From: Pseudomonadota bacterium
Lineage (GTDB): Bacteria; Pseudomonadota; Alphaproteobacteria; Rhodospirillales; Magnetospirillaceae
DNA length: 64,000 nt
Assembly: GCA_021781575.1 (NCBI GenBank)
Contig: JAJXWP010000002.1
Span: 124,001-188,000, forward strand
Direction of reading: 5' to 3'
Part shown: positions 1 to 8,990 of the stretch, in pieces
Position numbering within the stretch: the stretch's first letter is position 1
How the letters are laid out: each line of letters starts with the position of its first letter
Notes under the pieces: generated by a model
What the model saw: only the letters and a program-made list of their open reading frames with translations
What the model was told of the DNA's origin: nothing
Database searches by the model: none
Program-made: the position numbers and the translations under genes

Positions 1-101
1 GCGAGGTGAAGGCGATCGTCGGCGAGGCTGCCGACTTCGCTCAGACAAGCCCCGAGCCGGATCCGTCCGAGCTGTGGACCGACGTGCTGATGGAAGCCTG
101 A
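1..101 (+). CDS. pdhA: Pyruvate dehydrogenase E1 component alpha subunit, 3' end (partial)
   Basis: Only the last 32 codons are inside the window (reading frame begins at base 3), ending in residues [11 protein letters not shown] and a TGA. The acidic tail, the hydrophobic last residues and the position 11 bases ahead of pdhB fit the C-terminus of the thiamine-diphosphate-binding E1 alpha chain. E1 alpha and beta together decarboxylate pyruvate and acetylate the E2 lipoyl group. The tail alone is too short for proof; the call rests mostly on operon order. Confidence 0.8.
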   Translation, partial: EVKAIVGEAADFAQTSPEPDPSELWTDVLMEA

Positions 102-112
102 GGGGAATCGAC

Positions 113-1486
113 ATGCCTATCCAGATACTTATGCCCGCCCTGTCGCCGACCATGACCGAGGGGAAGCTCGCCCGCTGGCTGAAGGGAGAGGGTGACCAGA
201 TCCGATCGGGCGACGTCATCGCCGAAATCGAGACCGACAAGGCGACCATGGAAATGGAGGCCGTCGACGAAGGCACGTTAGGCAAGATCCTGATCGCCGG
301 CGGTACCGATGGGGTGGCGGTGAACACGCCGATCGCGCTGTTGCTGTCCGATGGCGAAGACAGGGAGGCCTTGGCCGGCGCCATGGAGGGCCCACTATCG
401 AAGTCGGCGCCGGTGGGCGCCAAGGCGCCCCAGACCCCGGCTCAGCCGGCTCCCGCTCCGGCCGCCGGTGCGGCGAGCGCGCCGGCCGAAAAGGTCTACG
501 CCAAGACCGTCCGTCAGACCGTCCGCGAAGCCTTGCGCGACGCCATGGCCGAAGAAATGCGCAGCGACCCCGATGTCTTCCTGATGGGCGAGGAAGTTGC
601 CCAGTACCAGGGCGCCTATAAGGTCAGCCAGGGTTTGCTCGACGAGTTCGGGCCGAAGCGGGTGATCGACACGCCGATTACCGAAATGGGCTTTGCCGGG
701 TTGGGCACCGGCGCTGCCTATGCCGGGTTGAAGCCGATCGTCGAATTCATGACCTTCAACTTCGCCATGCAGGCCATCGACCAGATCATCAACTCAGCCG
801 CCAAGACCCTTTACATGGGCGGTGGCCAATTGCCCGTGCCGATCGTCTTCCGTGGCCCCAACGGCGCCGCGTCGCGGGTGGCTGCCCAGCATTCGCAATG
901 CTATGCCTCGTGGTATGCCCATTGTCCGGGGCTGAAAGTGGTGGCGCCCTATTCGGCGGCCGACGCGAAGGGGCTGTTGAAGGCGGCCATCCGCGACCCC
1001 AATCCGGTGGTGATGCTGGAGAACGAACTGCTATACGGCCAAAGCTTCGAAGTTCCCGATGACCCGGATTTCATCGTTCCCATCGGCAAGGCGAAGATCG
1101 AACGGAGCGGTGGTTCGGTCACCATCACCGCCTTTTCCCGCATGGTCCATGTCGCCCTGGAAGCGGCCGCCGCCTTGGCCAAGGAAGGCATCGAGGCGGA
1201 GGTGATCAACCTGCGGACCATTCGCCCCCTGGATGTCGACACCATCGTCGAATCGGTCAAGCGGACCAACCGCATCGTTACCCTTGAAGAGGGCTGGCCA
1301 TTTGCCGGCATCGGTGCGGAGATTTCGGCCGTGGTGCAGGAGCGGGCCTTCGACTGGCTGGATGCCCCGGTGACCCGGGTGACCGGCAAGGACGTGCCGA
1401 TGCCCTATGCGGCCAATCTGGAACGGCTGGCCTTGCCGCAGGTCGATGAAGTCGTCGCCGCGGTCAAAGCCGTCTGCTACCTCTGA
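113..1486 (+). CDS. pdhB: Pyruvate dehydrogenase E1 component beta subunit with N-terminal lipoyl domain
   Basis: A 457-residue E1 beta chain. Residues 1-80 are a lipoyl domain with the lipoylation motif ETDKATM (Lys43), followed by an Ala/Pro linker (about 95-135) and the transketolase-type E1 beta domain (from [10 protein letters not shown], with [13 protein letters not shown] and the C-terminal transketolase fold). A lipoyl domain fused to E1 beta is a known feature of many alphaproteobacterial complexes; most bacterial E1 beta chains lack it. The ATG at 113 is preferred over an upstream in-frame start at 74 because the lipoyl domain begins there and GAGGGG lies just upstream. It is followed 13 bases later by pdhC, with which it forms one operon. 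Confidence 0.96.
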   Translation: MPIQILMPALSPTMTEGKLARWLKGEGDQIRSGDVIAEIETDKATMEMEAVDEGTLGKILIAGGTDGVAVNTPIALLLSDGEDREALAGAMEGPLSKSAPVGAKAPQTPAQPAPAPAAGAASAPAEKVYAKTVRQTVREALRDAMAEEMRSDPDVFLMGEEVAQYQGAYKVSQGLLDEFGPKRVIDTPITEMGFAGLGTGAAYAGLKPIVEFMTFNFAMQAIDQIINSAAKTLYMGGGQLPVPIVFRGPNGAASRVAAQHSQCYASWYAHCPGLKVVAPYSAADAKGLLKAAIRDPNPVVMLENELLYGQSFEVPDDPDFIVPIGKAKIERSGGSVTITAFSRMVHVALEAAAALAKEGIEAEVINLRTIRPLDVDTIVESVKRTNRIVTLEEGWPFAGIGAEISAVVQERAFDWLDAPVTRVTGKDVPMPYAANLERLALPQVDEVVAAVKAVCYL

Positions 1487-1499
1487 AGGAGGACCCTCC

Positions 1500-2789
1500 A
1501 TGCCGATCCAGATCCTGATGCCTGCCCTTTCACCAACGATGAGCGAGGGAAACCTCGCGCGCTGGCTGAAGAAAGAGGGAGACATGGTCAAGTCCGGCGA
1601 TGTGCTGGCCGAGATCGAGACCGATAAAGCAACCATGGAGTTCGAGGCGGTCGACGAAGGCACCCTGGGCAAGATCCTGGTGCCGGGCGGGAGCCAAGGA
1701 GTGAAGGTCAACCAGCCCATTGCGCTGCTGCTCGAGGAAGGGGAGGACGCTTCGGCGCTGGCGGCAGCGGCCCCGACAGCGAAGCCGGCTCCGGCGCCGG
1801 AAGCCGCGCCCGCCCTGGCTTCGGCACCGCCGACGGCGTCAGCTATGGCTCCGATGGCGGCCGCACCCTCGGTCCACGGGGACCGCGTGTTCGCCACCCC
1901 GCTGGCCAAGCGCCTTGCCAAGGATGCCGGCCTCGAACTCAAGGCGGTGACCGGCACCGGCCCACATGGCCGGATCGTCAAGGCCGATGTGGAAAAGGCG
2001 GCTGCCGGAGGCGTCGCCAAGGCGGCACCGGCAGTGAGGCCGGCCGAGGCGGCAGCGGCAAGACCCGCCGCCGCGCCTGCTCCCGCCGCGGCGCCCGAGT
2101 TCGGCCCGGCCTTCACCGAGCAGCCGCTGTCCTCCATGCGCAAGGTCATTGCCCGCCGGCTGACCGAAGCGAAGCAGACGGTGCCGCATTTCTACCTGAC
2201 CATCGATTGCCAGCTGGACAAGCTGCTGGCCTTGCGGGCCGAGCTTAACGGCCGCTCGGACCAATACAAACTGTCTGTCAACGACTTCATCATCCGAGCG
2301 GTGGCGCTCGCCTTGCGGAAGGTGCCGGCGGCCAATGCCTCCTTCACCGAGACGGCGATCCGGCTTTACAGCGACGTGGACATTTCGGTGGCGGTGGCCA
2401 CCCCCAACGGCCTGATCACCCCGGTGATCCGGCATGCCGACCACAAAGGCCTCGCCGCCATCTCCAACGAGATGAAGGGCTTGGGCGCCAAGGCCCGCGA
2501 CGGCAAGCTGAAGCCCGAGGAATACCAGGGCGGCGGCTTCACCATTTCGAACCTCGGCATGTACGGGATCCGCGACTTCGCCGCCATCATCAACCCGCCG
2601 CAGGGCTGCATCCTGGCTGTCGGGGCGGGTGAGCAGCGGCCGGTGGTCAAGGACGGCGCTCTGGCCATCGCCACGGTGATGACCTGCACCCTGTCGGTCG
2701 ACCACCGCGTCGTCGACGGCGCCATCGGAGCCGAATTCCTCGCCGCCTTCAAGGCGCTGATCGAAGAGCCGCTGACGATGCTGCTCTAA
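1500..2789 (+). CDS. pdhC: Pyruvate dehydrogenase E2, dihydrolipoamide acetyltransferase
   Basis: 429 residues: lipoyl domain (1-80, Lys43 in ETDKATM), Ala/Pro linker, peripheral subunit-binding domain (about 122-157, [13 protein letters not shown]...[12 protein letters not shown]), a second linker, and the catalytic core with the [13 protein letters not shown] active-site motif near the C-terminus. It transfers acetyl groups from lipoate to CoA. The ATG at 1500 follows AAGGAGGA; an upstream in-frame start at 1407 would overlap pdhB. Its lipoyl domain is nearly identical to that of PdhB, showing a domain duplication inside the operon. Confidence 0.97.
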   Translation: MPIQILMPALSPTMSEGNLARWLKKEGDMVKSGDVLAEIETDKATMEFEAVDEGTLGKILVPGGSQGVKVNQPIALLLEEGEDASALAAAAPTAKPAPAPEAAPALASAPPTASAMAPMAAAPSVHGDRVFATPLAKRLAKDAGLELKAVTGTGPHGRIVKADVEKAAAGGVAKAAPAVRPAEAAAARPAAAPAPAAAPEFGPAFTEQPLSSMRKVIARRLTEAKQTVPHFYLTIDCQLDKLLALRAELNGRSDQYKLSVNDFIIRAVALALRKVPAANASFTETAIRLYSDVDISVAVATPNGLITPVIRHADHKGLAAISNEMKGLGAKARDGKLKPEEYQGGGFTISNLGMYGIRDFAAIINPPQGCILAVGAGEQRPVVKDGALAIATVMTCTLSVDHRVVDGAIGAEFLAAFKALIEEPLTMLL

Positions 2790-2802
2790 TCAAATCGATG
2801 AG

Positions 2803-2868
2803 CCGCGGAGAACAGGGAGGGTACGGAGGAATAAGCGTTCTCCGTGCCCTCCATGACTTCCGCGGTGA
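2803..2868. repeat. Palindromic dispersed repeat, copy 1 (CACCRCGGA type)
   Basis: Sits between pdhC and lpd. The outer arms CCGCGGA (2803-2809) and TCCGCGG (2859-2865) are inverted, and an inner 13-base arm (GGAGGGTACGGAG against CTCCGTGCCCTCC, one wobble mismatch) can pair across a short loop. Read on the minus strand it begins CACCGCGGAAGTCATGGAGG, matching the start of the second copy at 30194-30284 (CACCACGGAGACACTGAGAA). Two intergenic copies of the same pattern 27 kb apart mark it as a REP/MITE-like element rather than a simple terminator, though it could also stop transcription. Confidence 0.7.
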
Positions 2869-2894
2869 ACACTCACCCAATAAGGGGTTGCATA

Positions 2895-4280
2895 ATGTCC
2901 GATACTAATTTCGACATCGTCATCATCGGCGGCGGTCCCGGCGGTTATGTGGCGGCGATCCGCGCGGCCCAGCTGGGCATGAAGACCGCGGTGGTGGAGC
3001 GTGAGCATCTGGGCGGCATCTGCCTGAACTGGGGGTGCATTCCGACCAAGGCTCTGCTGCGCTCGGCCGAGGTGTTCCGCAACATGAAGCATGCCGCGGC
3101 TTACGGACTGGCCGCTGAGGGCATCGGCTTCGATCTGTCGAAGGTGGTGGCCCGGTCGCGGGCGGTCGCCGGGCAGTTGCAGGCTGGGGTCAAGCATCTC
3201 CTGAAGAAGAACAAGGTCGCTGTGTTCGAAGGCCATGGTGCATTGGCCGGGCGGGGCAAGGTGGCGGTCGGCGACGCCATGCTGTCGGCCAAGCATATCA
3301 TCCTGGCTAGCGGCGCCCGCGCTCGCGCCCTGCCGGGGCTCGAACCCGATGGGAAGCTGGTGTGGACCTACAAGGAAGCGATGGTGCCGGACGTCCTGCC
3401 GAAGCGCCTGCTGGTCATCGGCTCGGGTGCGATCGGCATTGAATTTGCCAGCTTCTACAACGCCTTGGGGGCCGATGTCACGGTGGTCGAGGTGATGGAG
3501 CGGGTGCTGCCGGTGGAAGACGAGGAGATCTCGGCCTTCGCTCGCAAGTCTTTCGAGAAACAAGGCATGAAGATCCTGACCTCGGCCACGGTGAAGGCCA
3601 TGGCGAAGACCGCGAACGAGGTGAACGTGACCGTCGAAGCGTTCGGCAGGACCCAGGACATCACCGTCGATCGGGTCATCCTGGCGGTCGGCATTGTCGG
3701 CAATGTGGAGAATCTCGGCCTGGAGAACACCAAGGTCGTGGTCGATCGAACCCATGTGGTGGTGAACCAGTGGCTGGAGACCGGCGAGCCCGGCGTCTAT
3801 GCCATCGGCGACCTGGCCGGCCCGCCCTGGCTGGCCCACAAGGCCAGCCACGAAGGCGTGGTCTGCGTCGAGAAGATCGCCGGCGTCAACGACGTCCATC
3901 CCATCAATGCCCGCAACATTCCCGGCTGCACTTATTGCCATCCGCAAGTGGCCAGCGTCGGGCTGTCCGAGGCCAAGGCCAAGGCGGACGGTTTCCAGGT
4001 GAAGGTCGGCCGCTTCCCGTTCATCGGGAACGGCAAGGCGATCGCTCTGGGCGAGACCGAGGGGATGGTCAAGACCGTGTTCGACGCCAAGACCGGCGAA
4101 CTGCTAGGCGCCCACATGGTTGGCGCGGAAGTGACCGAGTTGATCCAGGGCTACATGGTGGCCAAGACCCTGGAGACGACGGAGGCTGATCTGATGCATG
4201 CCATCTTCCCGCACCCAACCCTTTCCGAGACGATGCACGAGGCGGTGCTTTCCGCCTACGGGCAGGCGATCCATTTTTAG
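2895..4280 (+). CDS. lpdA: Dihydrolipoamide dehydrogenase (E3)
   Basis: 461-residue flavoprotein disulfide reductase that reoxidises dihydrolipoamide with NAD+. Visible are the FAD dinucleotide motif [11 protein letters not shown], the redox-active pair in [13 protein letters not shown] (Cys43 and Cys48), a second NAD-binding motif [12 protein letters not shown], the second FAD motif YAIGDLAG, and the C-terminal His-Glu motif [11 protein letters not shown] of the partner subunit. The ATG at 2895 ([13 protein letters not shown]) is chosen over an in-frame start at 2844 that would run through the palindromic repeat. It is separated from pdhC by that repeat, so it may be partly uncoupled from the operon. 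Confidence 0.97.
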   Translation: MSDTNFDIVIIGGGPGGYVAAIRAAQLGMKTAVVEREHLGGICLNWGCIPTKALLRSAEVFRNMKHAAAYGLAAEGIGFDLSKVVARSRAVAGQLQAGVKHLLKKNKVAVFEGHGALAGRGKVAVGDAMLSAKHIILASGARARALPGLEPDGKLVWTYKEAMVPDVLPKRLLVIGSGAIGIEFASFYNALGADVTVVEVMERVLPVEDEEISAFARKSFEKQGMKILTSATVKAMAKTANEVNVTVEAFGRTQDITVDRVILAVGIVGNVENLGLENTKVVVDRTHVVVNQWLETGEPGVYAIGDLAGPPWLAHKASHEGVVCVEKIAGVNDVHPINARNIPGCTYCHPQVASVGLSEAKAKADGFQVKVGRFPFIGNGKAIALGETEGMVKTVFDAKTGELLGAHMVGAEVTELIQGYMVAKTLETTEADLMHAIFPHPTLSETMHEAVLSAYGQAIHF

Positions 4281-4328
4281 CACCTATTGCGTTTCGTCAT
4301 TCACAAGCGGGCGGCGAACAGGATTTTC

Positions 4329-4356
4329 TTGACCTGCCTCGCCGCCTCTACAATAT
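4329..4356 (+). promoter_or_regulatory. Candidate sigma-70 promoter of lipA
   Basis: TTGACC (4329-4334) is followed after 16 bases by CAATAT (4351-4356); a TACAAT at 4349-4354 gives a shorter, 14-base spacer. Either -10 would start transcription within a few bases of the lipA ATG at 4364, implying a leaderless or nearly leaderless mRNA. This fits the lack of a clear Shine-Dalgarno sequence before lipA. Not proven. Confidence 0.35.
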
Positions 4357-4363
4357 CGGACCC

Positions 4364-5305
4364 ATGACTCACACCCCCGTCATCCGTCACCCGGAAAAGG
4401 TCAACCGGCTAGATAATCCGTCACCGCGCAAGCCGGCATGGATTCGCGTCAAGGCGCCTACTTCGGCCGAGGCGGCCGAGGTCCGCAAGCTGATGCGCGA
4501 GAAGAACCTGCACACGGTTTGCGAAGAGGCCGCTTGTCCCAACATCGGCGAATGCTGGAAGCACCGGCATGCCACCTTCATGATTCTGGGCGACACCTGC
4601 ACGCGGGCATGCGCCTTCTGCAACGTCAAGACGGGCAAGCCGGCCGAGTTCGATCCTGTCGAGCCCCTGCACTTGGCGGAGTCGGTCAAGGCCATGGGCC
4701 TGGCCCATGTGGTGATCACATCGGTCGATCGCGACGACCTTGACGACGGCGGCGCCGCTCAGTTTGTCGCCTGCATCGACAAGGTGCGGGAATTGTCTCC
4801 GCAAACCACGGTCGAAATCCTTACTCCGGACTTCCGGGACAAGGCCGGCGCGGTCGAGACGGTGGCTCGGGCCCGGCCTGATGTTTTCAACCACAATCTC
4901 GAGACGGTGCCGCGGTTGTATCCGGCCATCCGGCCCGGCGCCCGCTATTTCCTGTCGCTGCGCCTGTTGCAACGGGTCAAGGAAATCGAGCCGGCCACCT
5001 TCACCAAATCGGGAATCATGGTGGGGCTCGGCGAGGAGCGGCAGGAAGTGATGCAGGTGATGGACGACCTGCGCGCGGCTGGCGTAGACTTCCTGACCAT
5101 TGGGCAATACTTGCAGCCGACGCCGAAGCATGTCGCGGTCGAGCGCTTCGTCACACCCGACGAATTCGAGGAGTACAAGATTCTGGCCCGTGCCAAAGGT
5201 TTTCTTCTGGTTTCCGCATCACCGCTGACCCGCTCGTCGCATCATGCCGATCGTGACTTCCAGGCATTGAAGGAAGCCCGAGCCCAGCAATCTGGCGTGG
5301 CCTGA
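4364..5305 (+). CDS. lipA: Lipoyl synthase (radical SAM)
   Basis: 313 residues, the usual length. It inserts two sulfurs into octanoyl chains on lipoyl domains, such as those of the PdhB and PdhC encoded just upstream. The auxiliary cluster cysteines are in [12 protein letters not shown] (Cys53, 58, 64) and the radical-SAM CX3CX2C is CTRACAFC (Cys79, 83, 86). The C-terminal [10 protein letters not shown] carries the serine that ligates the auxiliary cluster. The gene lies 83 bases after lpd. Confidence 0.97.
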   Translation: MTHTPVIRHPEKVNRLDNPSPRKPAWIRVKAPTSAEAAEVRKLMREKNLHTVCEEAACPNIGECWKHRHATFMILGDTCTRACAFCNVKTGKPAEFDPVEPLHLAESVKAMGLAHVVITSVDRDDLDDGGAAQFVACIDKVRELSPQTTVEILTPDFRDKAGAVETVARARPDVFNHNLETVPRLYPAIRPGARYFLSLRLLQRVKEIEPATFTKSGIMVGLGEERQEVMQVMDDLRAAGVDFLTIGQYLQPTPKHVAVERFVTPDEFEEYKILARAKGFLLVSASPLTRSSHHADRDFQALKEARAQQSGVA

Positions 5306-5307
5306 CC

Positions 5308-5766
5308 ATGCCGACACATGCGGAGAGGCGACATCTGCCGTATAGCTCGCGACAGCTTTACGATCTGGTGGCGGATATCGAGCGCTACCCCGAATTTCTG
5401 CCCTGGTGTGTTGCGGCGCGTATCCGGCGGAGGGATGGCAATGTGCTGCTGGCCGATCTGGTGATCGGCTTCAAGATGATCCGCGAGCGCTACACGTCCC
5501 GGGTAACACTGAATGAGGGCCGGATCGACGTCGTTTATGCCGAGGGGCCGTTCAAGCACTTGAATAATCATTGGGTTTTCGAGCCGGCGGAAGACGGAGG
5601 GACGATGATCGATTTCTTCGTCGACTTTGAATTCCGGTCGAAGGTGCTCCAGACCTTGATCGGTGCTTTGTTCAACGAGGCGGTAGGCCTGATGGTGGGG
5701 GCGTTCGAAAAGCGGGCCCGCCAGCTTTACGGAGCCGGCGGACGCCTGGCTGGCCACCCGGGCTGA
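5308..5766 (+). CDS. RatA/Coq10-type START-domain protein
   Basis: 152 residues of the SRPBCC/START fold: the N-terminal pattern YSSRQLYDLVADIERYPEFL and the later FEFRSKVLQTLIGALFNEA are typical of the RatA/Coq10/PasT family, whose members bind ubiquinone or its precursors and aid respiration. Escherichia coli RatA was described as a ribosome-association toxin, but no RatB-like partner is encoded here, so a Coq10-like lipid-binding role is the better guess. It starts two bases after the lipA stop; the lipA-ratA pairing is common in alphaproteobacteria. Confidence 0.85.
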   Translation: MPTHAERRHLPYSSRQLYDLVADIERYPEFLPWCVAARIRRRDGNVLLADLVIGFKMIRERYTSRVTLNEGRIDVVYAEGPFKHLNNHWVFEPAEDGGTMIDFFVDFEFRSKVLQTLIGALFNEAVGLMVGAFEKRARQLYGAGGRLAGHPG

Positions 5767-5775
5767 CATTCGTCA

Positions 5776-6414
5776 ATGTTCGGCAACACGTTCAACGTTG
5801 AGACGATGGATGCGTTGGACTGGGCCGTTGCCGGCGGGGGAACGCTGACTTGTCTGCTGTTCTTGTGGCGCTGCATCGTCGGGCTCAACCTTCTTGAGCC
5901 GGGCGCTTTCTGGTCGGCGGATGGACGCGCATTGGCGCTGGCGCTGGCCGTGTGGTCCGTCTTGTTGGCGGCAGATTGGGTGTGGCCGGTGCGAAGCACC
6001 ATCTATGTGGTCAATAACGACCATGACAAGCTGGATGTAACCGCGGGGGATGAGAATATCTGCCTGCCGTACAAGAGTTACAGCGTATTCGTCTGGCGCT
6101 CCGCCAAGCCCGGCGAAGTGGTCGTACACAATATTCGGACGGGTGAACTAAGCCGATACCACATCGGGGCCGGCATCTGGCTTATTAATGGCGCGCATGC
6201 CAAGGTTGCGGCAGATTTCATGGTCAATACCGGCTCGTGGGAGGGGGCGACGACGGATGCTGTGGCCCTGGCAGGGCAGCAGGTCATGCATGTCCCCGTA
6301 AGAGGCGGTCGGTCGATCCATTTCTACTCGACCCTGCCGCTCGACCGCATTTTCGCCTTTGGCGGTGACCTTGTCGCCCGCCATTTGCCGGGCCCTTGCG
6401 CGGTCGGTCGGTAG
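5776..6414 (+). CDS. Unrecognised membrane protein with two N-terminal transmembrane segments
   Basis: 212 residues that I cannot assign to a family. Hydrophobic segments at about 14-38 (WAVAGGGTLTCLLFLWRCIV) and 50-70 (ALALALAVWSVLLAADWVW) are followed by a soluble part of about 140 residues, probably beta-rich (STIYVVNNDHDKLDVT, SYSVFVWRSAKPGEVVVHN). There is no signal-peptidase site or catalytic motif I recognise. It starts nine bases after the ratA-like gene and shares its strand, so it may be the last gene of the pdh-lipA run. Confidence 0.6.
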   Translation: MFGNTFNVETMDALDWAVAGGGTLTCLLFLWRCIVGLNLLEPGAFWSADGRALALALAVWSVLLAADWVWPVRSTIYVVNNDHDKLDVTAGDENICLPYKSYSVFVWRSAKPGEVVVHNIRTGELSRYHIGAGIWLINGAHAKVAADFMVNTGSWEGATTDAVALAGQQVMHVPVRGGRSIHFYSTLPLDRIFAFGGDLVARHLPGPCAVGR

Positions 6415-6609
6415 ATGGCGGTGAAAAACGCCGAAATCGGTGGGGCTTCTCAATTGGGGGCTTGCATTTTTCGAGAACGCCGTCCAATTCTGAATTCCTT
6501 CAGCCTCGTATCTTTGTATGTTCGCCGTCGAGCGAGTCTCCAAGGAATTGGCAAGAAATTCGTAGCCGACCTGATGCCGGGCCGGCGCTACCATACGGGA
6601 CAATACTGA

Positions 6610-7326
6610 ATGACGTTGGTCGTGACAGGACGCACTGTCTTGGGCGTTCTGAATGCCGAAGATGGAAAGACGACTGTCGATGCCTTGCAGGCCAAACTGG
6701 GTGCCGAGCAGGTCGCATTGGTGCGGGTGATACGGTCGCTGAGTGCGGCGCGGCTCATTGCCACCGAGGACGTGGGGGGGAATCCCCACACCGTTACCCT
6801 TACCGATGCGGGCCGCAAATGGTGCGCCGGGGAATTCAGCGGAGCGGCGAAGCCTGGACAGCAGGCGGCGCCCGCCCAGCCGACGCCGTCGGAAGCCAAG
6901 ATGCTGGAGATCAAGACTCCCCGGCTTTCGGAGCCGCCGGCAAGAAGCATGGACCTTCGCTCGAAACCCCAGCCCCGGCACGGCGACCGGATGCGTGGCG
7001 TCGATGTGGTGCGGGTGAGCAGGCGCCAGCGCACGCTCAACCCGCCGGCCAAGCCGGAAGCCGAACGATCGGCCGAGGCCACGGTGCTGGCTCCGCCGGT
7101 GGTGTCGGTGGCACCGCCCTTGCCGATACCGATACCGAAGCCGGCCGCAATGCCGGCGCCGCTTCCGGTACCCGCCGCCAAACCGCCGGTGCCGGCCGAA
7201 CGGCAGCTTCCCGAGGCGTCGGAACGGCCGGTTCCGTTGAAAGACAGCGAAGAAAGTGTGCCGGTCCGCTACACCGTCGACCAGGACGGATTCGTCACGC
7301 ACATTAACGGGCGGAAGATCTTTTAG
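6610..7326 (+). CDS. Unrecognised protein: winged-helix-like N-terminus and proline/alanine-rich tail
   Basis: 238 residues. Residues 1-75 resemble a MarR-type winged helix (VDALQAKLGAEQVALVRVIRSL... ATEDVGGNPHTVTLTDAGRKW). Residues 80-220 are proline- and alanine-rich and probably disordered. The last 18 residues (VRYTVDQDGFVTHINGRK) regain a folded look and may be a conserved tail motif. The 3' end overlaps the convergent acetyltransferase gene by 23 bases. The 195 bases before it hold no convincing gene. Function unknown; the N-terminus is compatible with DNA binding. Confidence 0.6.
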   Translation: MTLVVTGRTVLGVLNAEDGKTTVDALQAKLGAEQVALVRVIRSLSAARLIATEDVGGNPHTVTLTDAGRKWCAGEFSGAAKPGQQAAPAQPTPSEAKMLEIKTPRLSEPPARSMDLRSKPQPRHGDRMRGVDVVRVSRRQRTLNPPAKPEAERSAEATVLAPPVVSVAPPLPIPIPKPAAMPAPLPVPAAKPPVPAERQLPEASERPVPLKDSEESVPVRYTVDQDGFVTHINGRKIF

Positions 7327-7846
7327 GCCGATGGGGCGTCGGCACCAGATTACCCCATCCGTACCCCAGGGCGGGGACCTGCTCGCCGCCGAAGGCGATA
7401 TTGCGCTGGCAAGCCAGCCGGCCACCCAGTCGCTCATAGAAGAAGCGCGACGGATTTTCCCGCAGTACCCAGATCAAGGCCGAGTGGAGACAACATTCTT
7501 CAAGGCGAGCGAACATGGCGCGAAGCAGTTGCCTGCCGATGCCGAGGCCCTGGGCGTCGGGCAGGACGTAAAGCATGTAGACTTCGCCGGCGAAGGGTAG
7601 GCGGTGGTCTCGCTGTGGCCCGCAATAGCCGAAGCCGACGATGCCTTCTTCGGTCCTCGCCACCCAGGTATCGCGCGGCGAGAGCTTGATCGGGCCAGCC
7701 CATAGTCTCGCCTGGCGCTCGGGCGACATGGCGAGCAGGCTACTGTCCGCCAGCATTCCAGCGTAGGTGGTGCGCCAGGTTTCTACTTCGACCCGGGCAA
7801 TGGCTGGGGCATCGCCCGGCCCTGCCGGCCCCAGCTCTACCCGCAT
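7304..7846 (-). CDS. GNAT-family N-acetyltransferase
   Basis: 180 residues with the GNAT core: an N-terminal helix pair (APAIARVEVETWRTTYAG), the central strand VYMLYVLPDAQGLGIGRQLL containing the acetyl-CoA motif Q-G-L-G-I-G, and a C-terminal RFFYERLGGRLACQR. The substrate cannot be told. The ATG at 7846 is preferred to in-frame starts at 7864 and 7885 because GGGAG sits seven bases ahead. It converges on and overlaps the preceding plus-strand gene by 23 bases. Confidence 0.85.
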   Translation of the reverse strand: MRVELGPAGPGDAPAIARVEVETWRTTYAGMLADSSLLAMSPERQARLWAGPIKLSPRDTWVARTEEGIVGFGYCGPQRDHRLPFAGEVYMLYVLPDAQGLGIGRQLLRAMFARLEECCLHSALIWVLRENPSRFFYERLGGRLACQRNIAFGGEQVPALGYGWGNLVPTPHRPKRSSAR

Positions 7847-7960
7847 GGATCGCTCCCGAGCCATCGTCTGTTTGGTCCTGAACAAACGTTTTAACCGAAT
7901 GTGGGGACGCCGGCCGCCTCATCCAATGCCCATCGGTTCCCGTGAGGTCTGTGGTGACGG

Positions 7961-8455
7961 CTATTCGTTGATCACCCGCATCAGCAGTTCCATGGCTGCG
8001 ACCGCCGATGCCTCCCGGACAGCGTCGCGATCGCCGCTGAACAGCTGATGTTGGTGTAGCGTGTGCTTTCCGGCGGCGGCGGCGAGGTGCACCGTTCCCA
8101 CGGGCTTGCCCGGCAAGCCGCCGGTGGGGCCAGCAATGCCGGTGATGGCGAGGCTGGCGGTGGCGGCGGAATTGCGCAAGGCTCCTTCGGCCATGGCCCG
8201 GGCTACCTCCTCGCTGACGGCGCCGACGCGGCCGAGGAGGTCGGCCGGGACACCCAGCAGATCGGTCTTGGCGGCATTGGAATAGGTGACGAAGCCGCGC
8301 TCGACGAAAGTGGAACTGCCGGGCAGGGACGTCAGGACGGCGGCCACCAGCCCGCCGGTGCAGGACTCGGCCAGGGCGAGCGTCGCGCCGCGGGCCTTGC
8401 AAAGCTCCATCACCTGCCGCGCCGTGGCGGTCAGTCCGCCGGGCAATCCGGTCAT
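7961..8455 (-). CDS. pncC: Nicotinamide-nucleotide amidohydrolase (CinA C-terminal domain protein)
   Basis: 164 residues forming only the CinA_C domain: LALAESCTGGLVAAVLTSLPGSS with the catalytic Ser-Cys region, GFVTYSNAAKTDLLGV, and the loop LAITGIAGPTGG. This domain deamidates NMN to nicotinic acid mononucleotide in pyridine-nucleotide salvage. The N-terminal COG1058 domain of full CinA is absent, as is normal for stand-alone PncC. The ATG at 8455 overlaps the pgpA stop by four bases (ATGA). An open frame continues upstream but is the shadow of pgpA. Confidence 0.93.
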   Translation of the reverse strand: MTGLPGGLTATARQVMELCKARGATLALAESCTGGLVAAVLTSLPGSSTFVERGFVTYSNAAKTDLLGVPADLLGRVGAVSEEVARAMAEGALRNSAATASLAITGIAGPTGGLPGKPVGTVHLAAAAGKHTLHQHQLFSGDRDAVREASAVAAMELLMRVINE

Positions 8456-8934
8456 CGCACTCCTCCCAGTCGCTGCAGAACAACCATAACGAGCAGTCCG
8501 TACAGTCCTGCCAGCACGTCGTCGAGCATGATTCCGAGGCCGCCATGAATCCTCCGGTCGGCCCAGCGTACCGGCCAGGGCTTGGTGATATCGAACAGGC
8601 GGAATAGCAGGAAGCCGATGCCGTAGCTGAGCAGATCGGGGCGAACGGTCAGCAGGACAAGCCATTGGCCCACCACTTCGTCGATCACCACCTGCCCCGG
8701 ATCCTCGGCTCCGGCCGCCGCGGCATGGCGGCCGGCCGCCCACCAGCCGACAAGAAATACCAGCAAGGCTCCTAGGCCGACGGCGAAACTGCCGCCGCTT
8801 CGGGCCAATGCCCAGGCGAAGGGCAGGGCGGCTAGCGATCCCCAGGTGCCGGGGGCCTTGGGCAGCAGCCCGGCGCCGAACCAGGTGGCCAGGAGGGTGG
8901 CCGGGTCGCGCAAGGACGGGGGCGGTGGCGTCAA
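8452..8934 (-). CDS. pgpA: Phosphatidylglycerophosphatase A
   Basis: 160-residue integral membrane phosphatase that makes phosphatidylglycerol from PGP. Signatures are GAGLLPKAPGTWGSLAALP near the N-terminus, VVIDEVVGQWL, LLFRLFDITKPWPVRWADR and GGLGIMLDDVLAGLYG; the conserved acidic residues in DEVVGQ and DDVLAG are present. Translation probably starts at the TTG at 8934, five bases after GGAAGG; the next in-frame start (TTG at 8913) is less well placed. It is translationally coupled to pncC. Confidence 0.92.
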   Translation of the reverse strand: MTPPPPSLRDPATLLATWFGAGLLPKAPGTWGSLAALPFAWALARSGGSFAVGLGALLVFLVGWWAAGRHAAAAGAEDPGQVVIDEVVGQWLVLLTVRPDLLSYGIGFLLFRLFDITKPWPVRWADRRIHGGLGIMLDDVLAGLYGLLVMVVLQRLGGVR

Positions 8935-8990
8935 AATGGCCTTCCAGAGGAAGCATCGGGAGTCGGCGGAGGATGGCGGCGTTCCGCCAC

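Noticed and set aside
5308-5766. RatA toxin-antitoxin system
   Set aside because: The protein fits RatA/Coq10, but no RatB-like antitoxin gene is adjacent and the lipA linkage points to a quinone-related role.
6415-6609. A 64-codon frame between the two orphan genes
   Set aside because: No Shine-Dalgarno, random-looking sequence. The ATG merely follows the upstream stop.
6148-7437. A 429-codon open frame on the minus strand across the two orphan genes
   Set aside because: Arg/His-rich translation with no motif, no ribosome-binding site, and it overlaps the acetyltransferase gene. The plus-strand genes have better composition.
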